This document shows positions 25,048 to 34,030 of a stretch of DNA of 40,725 bases, one piece after another. The first letter of the stretch is position 1. Each line of letters begins with the position of its first letter. The notes under the pieces are model-generated. The model worked only from the letters and a program-made list of their open reading frames with translations. It was not told the origin of the DNA and did no database searches. This stretch comes from Planctomyces sp. Its GTDB lineage: Bacteria; Planctomycetota; Planctomycetia; Planctomycetales; Planctomycetaceae. Both the position numbers and the translations under genes were made by a program. The DNA lies in the NCBI GenBank assembly GCA_005791255.1, contig SXXK01000489.1:1-40725 (forward strand), read 5' to 3'.

Positions 25048-28000
25048 ATGCGAACAGCTCTGTTTATCCTGATATTTCTGCAGGTTCTGCAGTGTCGGAC
25101 TGCTGCTCAGGATGTCAGCAGCGAGGAGTTCTTTGAGAATCGGATTCGGCCTGTGCTGGCGGGTACCTGTTTCCGCTGTCATGGTGGTGAGCGGGTATCT
25201 GGTGGTTTGCGTGTGGACTCGGTGGATGCATTACTGGCGGGCGGGGATTCCGGTCCGGCGATCATCCGTGGGGATTCTGCGGGCAGTCTGCTGTTTCGGG
25301 CCATTGCCAGGCAGCCGGACGTTTCTGCAATGCCTCCTGCTGTCGATCAGTCCTTGTCGGCAGAGCAGGTGGAGGATTTTCGGAACTGGATTCTGGCGGG
25401 AGCAGTTTGGCCGGAGAGGGTAGCCGATTTTGAATCGGCGAAGCACTGGGCGTTTCAGCCGATCGGCAGTTCTGTTGTACCGACGGCAGATTCTGGTTGG
25501 TGTCGGACGGAAATCGATGCGTATGTACTGCGTGGGCTGCGAAATGCGGGACTTGAACCGAGTGGTGATGCGGACCGACGTACTCTGTTGCGTCGCGTGA
25601 ACTTTGATCTGACGGGGCTGCCGCCGACACCTGACGAACTGGATGCCTTCGAGCGGGATGCAGATCCGGCCGCGTTTGAGAAAGTAGTTGATCGTCTGCT
25701 GGCGACTCCGGCTTATGGTGAAAGATGGGGACGACACTGGCTGGACGTGGTGAGGTACGCCGATACGGCGGGTGAAACGGCCGACTATCCTGTGCCTGAA
25801 GCGTGGCGCTACAGGAATTATGTGATTGAGGCTTTCAATCGGGACGTGCCATTTGACCAGTTTGTTCGCGAGCAGCTGGCCGGTGACATTCTGGCCTTGC
25901 GGAGTCCTGATGAGCGATTTGCGGAGCGAGTGACAGCAACGGGCTATCTGGCATTGTCCCGGCGGTTTGGTTTTGACTCGGAAAACTATCACCATCTGAC
26001 AATTCACGACACGATTGACAGCGTGGGCCAGACATTTCTGGGTCTGAGTATTGGTTGTGCTCGCTGTCACGACCACAAATTCGATCCGATTTCCACTGCT
26101 GAGTACTATTCACTGTACGGCATCTTTGACAGCAGTCGTTACCCATTTCCGGGTTCTGAGCAGAAGCAGCGAGTGCGTTCACTGGCGCCTCTTGTGCCGC
26201 CACAGCAGGCGGAAACTGAGTGGCGGTCCTATGTGAGGCGGACGGCTGATTTGTCGCGGGAGCTGGCGGCCCTCAAGCGTCCCGTTCCTGTGGCGGTGCT
26301 GCGCAGCCTGATGGATCTGGACGGCGATTTTGAACTGCAGGCTCCGGCTGCCGGTGGCAGTTATGGAGTTCCGGTGTCTCCGTGGCTGTACACGGGAGTG
26401 GTGTCGGTCACAGGTGAGGCTCAGAGTCCGTTTCAGCACGTGTATCCGGGCGGTCGTCACGGGCTGACGGTGCCGTCGGGTGCCGAGCCGTGGCGGGTCT
26501 GGCAGGGACTGAAGACGGCCAGTGCTGAGCCGGCATCAAAGCTCTGGTTCAGCGTGGATTTTCGGGTAAGGGATGGAGCTTCACCGGAACAGGGAGGACA
26601 TCGAATTCGCCTTGCATCGTCCGTGTCGGGGCGGGGTATTGATGTGCTTCTGAGTCAGGGCGGGGTGTTGTTGCAGTCGGGCGAAAAGTCTGTGAAGGCA
26701 GGTGAGTATCGGGCGGGCGAATGGCTGAGTTTGCAACTGGAGCTGGATCTGCGGGCTCACCATGTTGTCTGTCGTCTGGGGACAGAGCAGGGGATGTTGC
26801 AGAGTGAGGATTGGTGGGCGGGGCAGGAGTTTTCACCTGATCTGCTGATTCTGTGCGCGGACAGCGATCGATCGCAGGTCCGTCCGGGGCTGGATTTTGA
26901 CAACATCGTTCTGCAGTCTGTGCCAGTGGGAGCAGTATCGCGAGAGTGGTCGGTGTCTGCGGGCGAGTCGGCTGAAGCCCTGGCGGCTCAGTTGCGTCAG
27001 CTGACGGGGTTGGACGGAGATCTTGAGCAACAACAGGCAGGGGATGCTGGCTTGACAGCTCCGTGGAATGCCGGGCCGGGCAGTATTGTGAAGCTGCGGC
27101 CAGAGTCACAAAGTCCGCTGGAGAATGTTTACGGAATGGGTCGTCAGGGATTGTTTCTGCCCCAGCGATCGCAGTATGACGGGTTTGGTGTGACGATCAC
27201 GGATTTGCCTGCGGATCCTGCTGGTCTGGTGCATCTGGCATTTGATATTCGCCCTTATCAGGCAGCGGAAGGCTGCGGATCGTGGCGCTATTACATAGGG
27301 CACGGACCGGGCCCGCTGCCGGCTGTGGAGCTGCATTTCACGGATCGTGCGATGTTCACCAAGTCTGCGACGGGATATGTTCGTGTGGGGGAGCTGAGTG
27401 CGGGCGAATGGCACCAGGTTCAAATTGTGCTGGATACTCGGAACCGCAGTTATCGGGGTCAGATTGTGGGTGCGGGTTTGACTGCGGAGTTTCATGGGGA
27501 GTGTCTGCCCAACTGGGATGGTGTCATCGATTACAGTTTCATAGACAGTTACGGGCATCTGCCTGGCCTGCGTCCGGCGCTCGACGTGGATAATTTTGCG
27601 TTGCAGTCCGCACCCATTCCAGCGATTGATTACAGGGTTTCGCGGCAGGATGCTGCTGTTCGTCGCGGGGAAGTGCAGCGCCTGAGGCAGCAGATTTCTG
27701 CACTGCAGGGGCGTGCGGACGTGCTCCAGCAGGAGTTGCAGACACTGCTTGCCAATGGTCCTTATCCGATGGCCTACGCGATGTCCGAGGGGACTGCTCA
27801 TGATGTGCGTATTCAGCAGCGGGGAGAGCCTGATCAGCTCGGGGAATCTGTTGCTCGAGGATTTCTCAAAGCAGTGGGTGGGGATGTTGCCGGAGTTGAG
27901 CTGACGGGGAGTGGTCGACTGCAGCTTGCCGAGTGGCTGGTCCGTCCTGAGAATCCATTGACAGCGAGGGTGATAGTGAATCGGGTGTGGCAGTATCATT

Positions 28001-28752
28001 TTGGCAGTGGTCTTGTGCGGACTCCGAATGATTTCGGGGTCCGGGGGGCAGCGCCAGTGGATCCGGAGTTGCTCGACTATCTGGCGGAACGGTTTGTACG
28101 AGAGGGCTGGCGTATCAAGTCGCTGCATCGTGTGATTCTGCGCAGTGCGGTGTGGCAGCAGCAGGCGAGTGCCGCTGGTGTGGTAAGTGCTGCTCCCGGC
28201 GTAGTTCGTCGCCGACTTTCTGCAGAAGAGATTCGTGATTCCATTCTGGCAGTGAGTGGTCAGTTGGATCGATCTGTGGGTACCGCCCATCCTTTCCCGC
28301 AGCCGTTTGAGTGGGGATTCAGTCAGCACGGTCCGTTCAGCGCTGTTTATGATCACCGGCGTCGCAGTGTGTACCTGATGACATCGCGTTTGCGGCGGCA
28401 TCCTTTTCTGGGTTTGTTTGACGGTCCGGATACGAACGCATCGACGGCAGAACGTGCGCGGACAACGGTTCCGACTCAGGCTCTGTTTTTCATGAATGAT
28501 CCGCTGGTTCATGAGGCTGCTGCTGCGTGGTCTGAGCGGCTGGAGGTGACTGCTTCGGAAGATTCGGAGCGACTGCGTCTGGCGTGGCGACAGGCACTGC
28601 AGCGGTGGCCGGAGGCTGAAGAACTGAGCGAGGCTTTGGAATTTATGCAGGATTATGGGGTGCGTTTTGCGGAGAGTGATGGACGTCGCAAATCACTGGA
28701 AGCGGTACTTCGATCGCTGCTTGGCAGCAACGAGTTTTTGCATGTGGATTGA
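25048..28752 (+). CDS. PSD1 / planctomycete cytochrome c domain protein (DUF1549 + DUF1553) with internal duplicated domain
   Basis: CFRCHGGERVSGGLRVDS and CARCHDHKFDPIS; DUF1549-like GLPPTPDELDAFERD...YGERWGRHWLDVVRYADT; DUF1553-like NPLTARVIVNRVWQYHFGSGLVRTPNDFG and TTVPTQALFFMNDPLV. Confidence 0.95.
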   Translation: MRTALFILIFLQVLQCRTAAQDVSSEEFFENRIRPVLAGTCFRCHGGERVSGGLRVDSVDALLAGGDSGPAIIRGDSAGSLLFRAIARQPDVSAMPPAVDQSLSAEQVEDFRNWILAGAVWPERVADFESAKHWAFQPIGSSVVPTADSGWCRTEIDAYVLRGLRNAGLEPSGDADRRTLLRRVNFDLTGLPPTPDELDAFERDADPAAFEKVVDRLLATPAYGERWGRHWLDVVRYADTAGETADYPVPEAWRYRNYVIEAFNRDVPFDQFVREQLAGDILALRSPDERFAERVTATGYLALSRRFGFDSENYHHLTIHDTIDSVGQTFLGLSIGCARCHDHKFDPISTAEYYSLYGIFDSSRYPFPGSEQKQRVRSLAPLVPPQQAETEWRSYVRRTADLSRELAALKRPVPVAVLRSLMDLDGDFELQAPAAGGSYGVPVSPWLYTGVVSVTGEAQSPFQHVYPGGRHGLTVPSGAEPWRVWQGLKTASAEPASKLWFSVDFRVRDGASPEQGGHRIRLASSVSGRGIDVLLSQGGVLLQSGEKSVKAGEYRAGEWLSLQLELDLRAHHVVCRLGTEQGMLQSEDWWAGQEFSPDLLILCADSDRSQVRPGLDFDNIVLQSVPVGAVSREWSVSAGESAEALAAQLRQLTGLDGDLEQQQAGDAGLTAPWNAGPGSIVKLRPESQSPLENVYGMGRQGLFLPQRSQYDGFGVTITDLPADPAGLVHLAFDIRPYQAAEGCGSWRYYIGHGPGPLPAVELHFTDRAMFTKSATGYVRVGELSAGEWHQVQIVLDTRNRSYRGQIVGAGLTAEFHGECLPNWDGVIDYSFIDSYGHLPGLRPALDVDNFALQSAPIPAIDYRVSRQDAAVRRGEVQRLRQQISALQGRADVLQQELQTLLANGPYPMAYAMSEGTAHDVRIQQRGEPDQLGESVARGFLKAVGGDVAGVELTGSGRLQLAEWLVRPENPLTARVIVNRVWQYHFGSGLVRTPNDFGVRGAAPVDPELLDYLAERFVREGWRIKSLHRVILRSAVWQQQASAAGVVSAAPGVVRRRLSAEEIRDSILAVSGQLDRSVGTAHPFPQPFEWGFSQHGPFSAVYDHRRRSVYLMTSRLRRHPFLGLFDGPDTNASTAERARTTVPTQALFFMNDPLVHEAAAAWSERLEVTASEDSERLRLAWRQALQRWPEAEELSEALEFMQDYGVRFAESDGRRKSLEAVLRSLLGSNEFLHVD
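26330..27630 (+). repeat. Internal tandem protein-domain duplication within the PSD1 protein
   Basis: Copy 1 SPFQHVYPGGRHGLTVP ... LDFDNIVLQSVPV; copy 2 SPLENVYGMGRQGLFLP ... LDVDNFALQSAPI, with matching spacing. Confidence 0.75.
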
Positions 28753-28755
28753 ACC

Positions 28756-30171
28756 ATGAATCGAGAGATCAGTGCGTCGAAGATGACTCGCGGGCAGTGC
28801 CTGCGGTCACTGGCGGCGGGGTCGTCGCTGCTGCCGGGTTTGCTGAGTGAACTTCTGGCCGAAGACAGCGGTGTGCGACTGCGGAATCCGCTCGCGCCAG
28901 GCATTCCTGACAGCAGGCCACGAGCCAGCCGGGTGATCATGTTGTACATGAGCGGAGGCGTATCCCACGTGGATACCTGGGATCCTCGTCCGAAGCTGAT
29001 GCGTGATGCCGGGAAGACGGTGACGGTGAATGAGTTTCAGGGGCGGAAGGGCAGCTTCAGTATGTATCTGAAGTCCCCGCAGTGGACATTCAGGCCGCGG
29101 GGGACATGCGGGACGCAGGTCAGCGATCTGTGTCCTCGGACAGCAGCCTGTGTGGATGATCTGTGTGTGATTCGTTCGATGAAGTCGAACCATACAAATC
29201 ATTATGAAGCGACACTGGGTATGCACACGGGTTCGTTTACGTTTGCCCGTCCCAGCATGGGTTCGTGGATCAGTTACGGGCTGGGGACATTGAATCGGAA
29301 TCTTCCATCCTTCATTGTTCTTGCGCCTCAGACGCCGTATGCCGGGGGGCAGGTGTGGGGCAGTGATTTTCTCCCTGGTACCCATCAGGGGACTCGTGTT
29401 GTGCCGGGCAGCGAGCCTGTCGCCAACATTCAGCGTCGAGCTGAATCTGAGGAGCTGCAGCGACTGGAGCTGGGTTTGCTGGCGCGGATGAATCAGCGGC
29501 ATCGTTCTGATCGCGGTGATGATGCGCTGCTGGAGGCTCGGATGCAGTCCTTTGAGACCGCCTTTGGCATGCAGAAGGAGATGCCGGAGGTTTTTGATCT
29601 GAGTGATGAGACGGAATCGACATTCCGCAGTTACGGACTGGAGCCTGGCAGTACTGCGGGCTTTGCCTGGCAGTGTTTGATTGCGCGGCGTCTGGCTGAG
29701 CGGGGTGTGAGATTTGTGGAACTGATTGACACGGGATCGTCAGGTAACTGGGATGCCCACGGAGATATGCAGACTCATGCACCGCTGGCTGCCAATGTCG
29801 ATCAGCCGACGGCGGCACTGCTGCAGGATTTAAAACAGCGGGGCATGCTGGACGACACTCTGGTGGTTTGGACGACGGAGTTTGGCAGGACACCTTTCAA
29901 TGCGGCGCCGCAGGCCGCTGGTCGTGAGCATCATCACTGGGTGTTTTCATCCTGGCTGGCTGGTGGTGGAGTTCGTGGCGGGATGACCTGGGGGGCGTCG
30001 GATGACTATGGCATCGAGGTTGCGGCCGACGAAGTGCATGTGCATGATTTTCACGCCACGATTCTGCATCTCCTCGGACTGGACCATACGCGTCTGACGT
30101 GGAGAAATTCGGGACGGGATTTCCGTTTGACGGACGTGCATGGTCGTGTTGTGCAGGAGATACTGAGCTGA
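28756..30171 (+). CDS. DUF1501 domain-containing protein
   Basis: SRVIMLYMSGGVSHVDTWDPRPKL, NHYEATLGMHTG, LVVWTTEFGRTPFNAAPQAAGREHHHWVFSSWLAGGGVRGG; 3 nt after the PSD1 gene. Confidence 0.95.
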   Translation: MNREISASKMTRGQCLRSLAAGSSLLPGLLSELLAEDSGVRLRNPLAPGIPDSRPRASRVIMLYMSGGVSHVDTWDPRPKLMRDAGKTVTVNEFQGRKGSFSMYLKSPQWTFRPRGTCGTQVSDLCPRTAACVDDLCVIRSMKSNHTNHYEATLGMHTGSFTFARPSMGSWISYGLGTLNRNLPSFIVLAPQTPYAGGQVWGSDFLPGTHQGTRVVPGSEPVANIQRRAESEELQRLELGLLARMNQRHRSDRGDDALLEARMQSFETAFGMQKEMPEVFDLSDETESTFRSYGLEPGSTAGFAWQCLIARRLAERGVRFVELIDTGSSGNWDAHGDMQTHAPLAANVDQPTAALLQDLKQRGMLDDTLVVWTTEFGRTPFNAAPQAAGREHHHWVFSSWLAGGGVRGGMTWGASDDYGIEVAADEVHVHDFHATILHLLGLDHTRLTWRNSGRDFRLTDVHGRVVQEILS

Positions 30172-30189
30172 GTTGGTGGCAGTACTGGT

Positions 30190-33100
30190 TCAGGGGGCTC
30201 GGGAGAAGCCAGCAGTTCGCTGTTCGGGTGGCTGTCTGAGGAAGGCCAGCACATCGGCCATTTGCTGGACGGTGACATCCTTTTCGATTCCTTCCGGCAT
30301 CAGGGACCTGTTGCTGGACCGCAGCTCTTCGATTTCGCTGCGATCCACAGCGACCTGCCGTCCTTCGGGCTGTTTCAGAGTCAGTGTTGCTGGCGTTTCA
30401 CTGACCAGCAGTCCATTGAGAAGTTGGCCGTCCTTTGTGACAACGATGTATTCTGTGTATTGCGGGTCGACCCGGCGATTGGGGTCGAGGATGTCATACA
30501 GCAGGGCATCGGCGGCACGAGCGCGTGTGTCGCTGATGTCCGGTCCGACATTGTGGCCGAGGCCTCCGACGCGATGACATTTGCTGCAGGTGCGTTCGAA
30601 CACAAGTGCTCCGCGAGCGATATCTGCGTCCAGTGAAAGAGCCGCGGCATAATTCCGGGCCACCTGCTGGCGGTCGGCGGAGACTGCTCCTCCGAATAAT
30701 GAGCGGGCGATTTCCTGAGTGTTTTTGTCGCTGTTCTGCAGCAGTGGCAGTCTCTGATCAATGGAGAGAGCTGCCGCAGGGATATCTCCGGACTGCATCC
30801 GAGCGAGCAGATCGTTCAGGCTGTCTCTGCGGCTGAGGAACAGGTCGATGGCGGTGGAACGCGCCGCCGGTGTCAGTTGAGACCAGCAATCCATGACCTG
30901 TCGAACGAGGTCTGGTCGACCCGAGCGTCGGATAACGTCAACCGCAGCTTTCTGGCAGGCTGATGATTCTCCTGGTGACAGCAAACTGGAGACAGCAGTC
31001 TGGAGTTGTTCGGTCGGCAGCTGCGGCAGCAATGACATCGCGGCAGTACGATCCAGATCTGAGGCGGTGCGATCGACGGCGACAGCAGCGGCAGTCTCAA
31101 GGGTCTGGCGGATCCCCGCGAGGCTATCAGCGAGTTCCGGTGGTGGGTTTTGAAGCAGAGCGGAAACGGATTTGGGCATGTGGCTGTTGCGTGATCCGGG
31201 CAGTCCTTCGGAAAGGCCAACAACGACCGCTGTGCGGAACCAGACAGGCGTGATTGCGGAATCGCGAATGCTGTCAGCCACGATTTTCAGGGCATCGAGG
31301 TTGCCATGGACGCAGGTGTTGACGGCCAGACGCCGCAGATAGTCCTGTCGAACAGCGAGTTGTGTGGTATCTGGTGAGGCCGGGGCAGCGGCCAGCAGTT
31401 GAATGACGAGATGCGCGGATTCCGGGACCGCCACAAGAAATGCTCGCTGGATCCATGGATCATCGGTGGCGGCGATCTTTGCAGCGGTGGCTGAGAGATT
31501 GGCATCGGTGCTGTTGAGGGCCAGGAGTGCCTGAAAGCAGACTCCGGGGGCCGGATCCTGCAGCAGTGTGGAGAGCACTCTTTGTCGAACGGAGATATCC
31601 TGAACGATGCCGGACAGGCGGGCTGCATCCTGTCGGGCCTGGGCAAACGTATCTTCGGCTGCGATGCTGATGTCGGCGGGGGTGAGTGCGTGCAGTCCGT
31701 GGAGTGTCCAGAGGGCATGCAATCGACCGAAGGCGGACGGCAGACCCGGGTCCTGGGCAGCGAGCAGTCTGCGGAGCAGCGGGATTGATGATTCGTCGCG
31801 TTTTTCGAGCAGCAGTCGCTGCCCGAGGAGTCGTCGCCAGCCATTTCCATCGGTCAGGAGTGCGACGCAGTCGGCGACAGACTGAGGCTGTCGGAAGGCA
31901 GTGGATGTTGAGTGCAGCGGAGTAATTCTCCAGATGCGTCCGCGATCCTCACCGGCTCGCCAGTCCATCTTTGCGGCGACATCATCGGGAACAAATTTGG
32001 GGTGTTCGACCCACAAACGGTACATGTCTGCGAGGTACAGGGAGCCGTCGGGGCCTGTGGCGAGGCTGGCGGGTCGAAACCAGGTGTCGGTCGATGTGAG
32101 AAAATCGGCGGTTTCGCGTGCGCGAGAGGAGTTGAATCCAGCGCCGTCAGGCGTGATGACGGAGCGAGTGACGAGGTGCCCAACCGGCTCGCAGACGAAG
32201 ACTGAAGTATCGGAATCCGGTCCGGCAAGGCCTCCGCGATACGCAGTGACTCCGCAGGCAGACGTATGGGTTCCGGCGTGCGAGAGCCAGTTGCTCTTCA
32301 TCGACACTCTGGGGTAGACGCGTGTTTTTTCACCGGCTGGTCCGGCGTCTGTATGTCCTGCCGCGATTCCGGCAAACGGATTGCGGGCCACCTGTTCCAG
32401 GGTGAACATTGCTGTCATGGAAGGGTTTCGATTGGAACTGAAGAAGCGACGGCCAAAGCTGTCGACCGTGTTGCCGAATTGTCCGGCGCCGGAGACGGCT
32501 TCAAACTTCATGGTGTACGGGTCGAAACAGAAGTCGACTCGGGGGATATCCACTGGGGCGGCAGATTCGAAGCCAGGGCGGACGCAGCGAACCTTTCCAT
32601 GGCCGTAGGTGCACCAGATGCGATTATCGAGTCCCATTCGCGGGCAGCCGATCTGCATTTGTGGGTGGGCCGGAGTGAAGCCTTCGAACCAGGTCTCTGT
32701 GCGGTCAGCCACGCGATCGTGATTGTCGTCGGGCAGGTACACGATCGAGCTTTCTGTGCACGCCAGAACGCCGGTGCCCCAGGCGAGGACGCTGTGGCAA
32801 AATTTCAGGTGCTGTGCAAAGACCGATCGCCGGTCCATTTTTCCATCGTGGTTCAGATCTTCGAGCAGAACGATTTGTGAGAGTGCGTCTGTGTCCGATT
32901 TTGGTGGGCCCGACGGATAGTCGCCATATTCGGCGACAAACATGCGTCCGGCGGCGTCGAAGTCGATTGCGACCGGATCGAAGACCAGTGGTTCTGCGGC
33001 CACAAGTTCGATTTGGAAGCCGAGTTCAATCGCAAAACAGGCTGCGGACTCGGCAGGTGATTTTGGCGGATCCGTGGGCTGATCAATCCAGTGTCGGCCT

Positions 33101-33204
33101 CCCCGCTGCTGTTCAATGGAGCGGACGAGGTCTTCGGCGGGAGGCTGGGTCAGTGTGACGACGAGCGGCAGGATCAGGGACAGCACCTTCAGCGACGTGA
33201 GCAT
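30190..33204 (-). CDS. PVC-type heme-binding CxxCH protein with N-terminal membrane-bound-dehydrogenase-like propeller and HEAT-like region
   Basis: N-term FDPVAIDFDAAGRMFVAEYGDYPSGP... and GPDGSLYLADMYRLWVEHP; C-term GALVFERTCSKCHRVGGLGHNVGPDISDTRARAADALLYDILDPNRRVDPQYTEY. Confidence 0.93.
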   Translation of the reverse strand: MLTSLKVLSLILPLVVTLTQPPAEDLVRSIEQQRGGRHWIDQPTDPPKSPAESAACFAIELGFQIELVAAEPLVFDPVAIDFDAAGRMFVAEYGDYPSGPPKSDTDALSQIVLLEDLNHDGKMDRRSVFAQHLKFCHSVLAWGTGVLACTESSIVYLPDDNHDRVADRTETWFEGFTPAHPQMQIGCPRMGLDNRIWCTYGHGKVRCVRPGFESAAPVDIPRVDFCFDPYTMKFEAVSGAGQFGNTVDSFGRRFFSSNRNPSMTAMFTLEQVARNPFAGIAAGHTDAGPAGEKTRVYPRVSMKSNWLSHAGTHTSACGVTAYRGGLAGPDSDTSVFVCEPVGHLVTRSVITPDGAGFNSSRARETADFLTSTDTWFRPASLATGPDGSLYLADMYRLWVEHPKFVPDDVAAKMDWRAGEDRGRIWRITPLHSTSTAFRQPQSVADCVALLTDGNGWRRLLGQRLLLEKRDESSIPLLRRLLAAQDPGLPSAFGRLHALWTLHGLHALTPADISIAAEDTFAQARQDAARLSGIVQDISVRQRVLSTLLQDPAPGVCFQALLALNSTDANLSATAAKIAATDDPWIQRAFLVAVPESAHLVIQLLAAAPASPDTTQLAVRQDYLRRLAVNTCVHGNLDALKIVADSIRDSAITPVWFRTAVVVGLSEGLPGSRNSHMPKSVSALLQNPPPELADSLAGIRQTLETAAAVAVDRTASDLDRTAAMSLLPQLPTEQLQTAVSSLLSPGESSACQKAAVDVIRRSGRPDLVRQVMDCWSQLTPAARSTAIDLFLSRRDSLNDLLARMQSGDIPAAALSIDQRLPLLQNSDKNTQEIARSLFGGAVSADRQQVARNYAAALSLDADIARGALVFERTCSKCHRVGGLGHNVGPDISDTRARAADALLYDILDPNRRVDPQYTEYIVVTKDGQLLNGLLVSETPATLTLKQPEGRQVAVDRSEIEELRSSNRSLMPEGIEKDVTVQQMADVLAFLRQPPEQRTAGFSRAP

Positions 33205-33342
33205 CGGGAACTCCGATCAGGGCGGGACAGGCAGGAGGCAGTTCGGTGCAAAAAGTTTACACATGGAAACTGGGACGGGGCGGGGATTCGCACCATTCTG
33301 CCAGCATGAGCCGTCGGATGCCAGTGTGACTTCCGGAGCGTT

Positions 33343-33831
33343 TCAGCGGCGTGCCGAAATTGTATCGGACAGCCAGGGATCGGCGGAGACGATTATCGGC
33401 AGGATGGTACTGAGTTGTGTGATCCAATCGGTTTCCGGAGGAATACTGCGGGAGGCTTTGAGGGATCCATCTGTCAGCCCTGATTGGATGATTCTCAGGG
33501 TTTCCAGCATAGTGCTGCGGAACGTGAGGAGTTGTTCCGAGTCAAGATCTGACCGCAGCAGGACGGTCTGGGTTTCAGTGCGAATTCTTTCAAGGCGAGC
33601 GAGTCCGGAGTGCTGGCTGCGGTAGAGGAAACCAGCAACGAATGCGCGTCGCAATCTGCCGGCGCCGTCGAAGTGATAGACCTGATTTTGTCCAAAGAAG
33701 AAGCTGGGTGCTGATTCTCGGAAGCCGACAGTGAGGGGTTCCTGGAGGGATGGCAGCAGGACTTCGGCGCGAGGCAGGAGTGCGGTAGCCTCGCGGATCA
33801 GGTCCTCGCGTTCGGATTCGTGTTGAGCCAT
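33343..33831 (-). CDS. Conserved hypothetical protein (about 162 aa)
   Basis: MAQHESEREDLIREATALLPRAEVLLPSLQEPLTVGFRESAPSFFFGQNQVYHFDGAGRLRRAFVAGFLYRSQHSGLARLERIR...; start at ATG 33831, upstream extension of the listed ORF looks non-coding. Confidence 0.7.
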   Translation of the reverse strand: MAQHESEREDLIREATALLPRAEVLLPSLQEPLTVGFRESAPSFFFGQNQVYHFDGAGRLRRAFVAGFLYRSQHSGLARLERIRTETQTVLLRSDLDSEQLLTFRSTMLETLRIIQSGLTDGSLKASRSIPPETDWITQLSTILPIIVSADPWLSDTISARR

Positions 33832-34030
33832 GCAGTAACGGGTGCCTGTGTGGCATGCGAGAGGGTGTGGTGTGGATTCACAATGAACGAATCGGCACAG
33901 AGTGTAGCAGGATTTCAGCCGCTGGAAAACGGTGGTGGTCCTCGAGTTGATTTGTGTGATGCTCTGCGGATGGTAGATTTCGGGCTGTGTTTGGGACTGT
34001 TTTTGCAGGCGACGGGCTGAGCGGGGAAAG

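Noticed and set aside
27106-28512. 468-aa - strand ORF antisense to the PSD1 gene
   Set aside because: Composition is His/Arg/Gln/Thr-rich without domain signatures, while the + strand frame has clear DUF1553 motifs. Shadow ORF.
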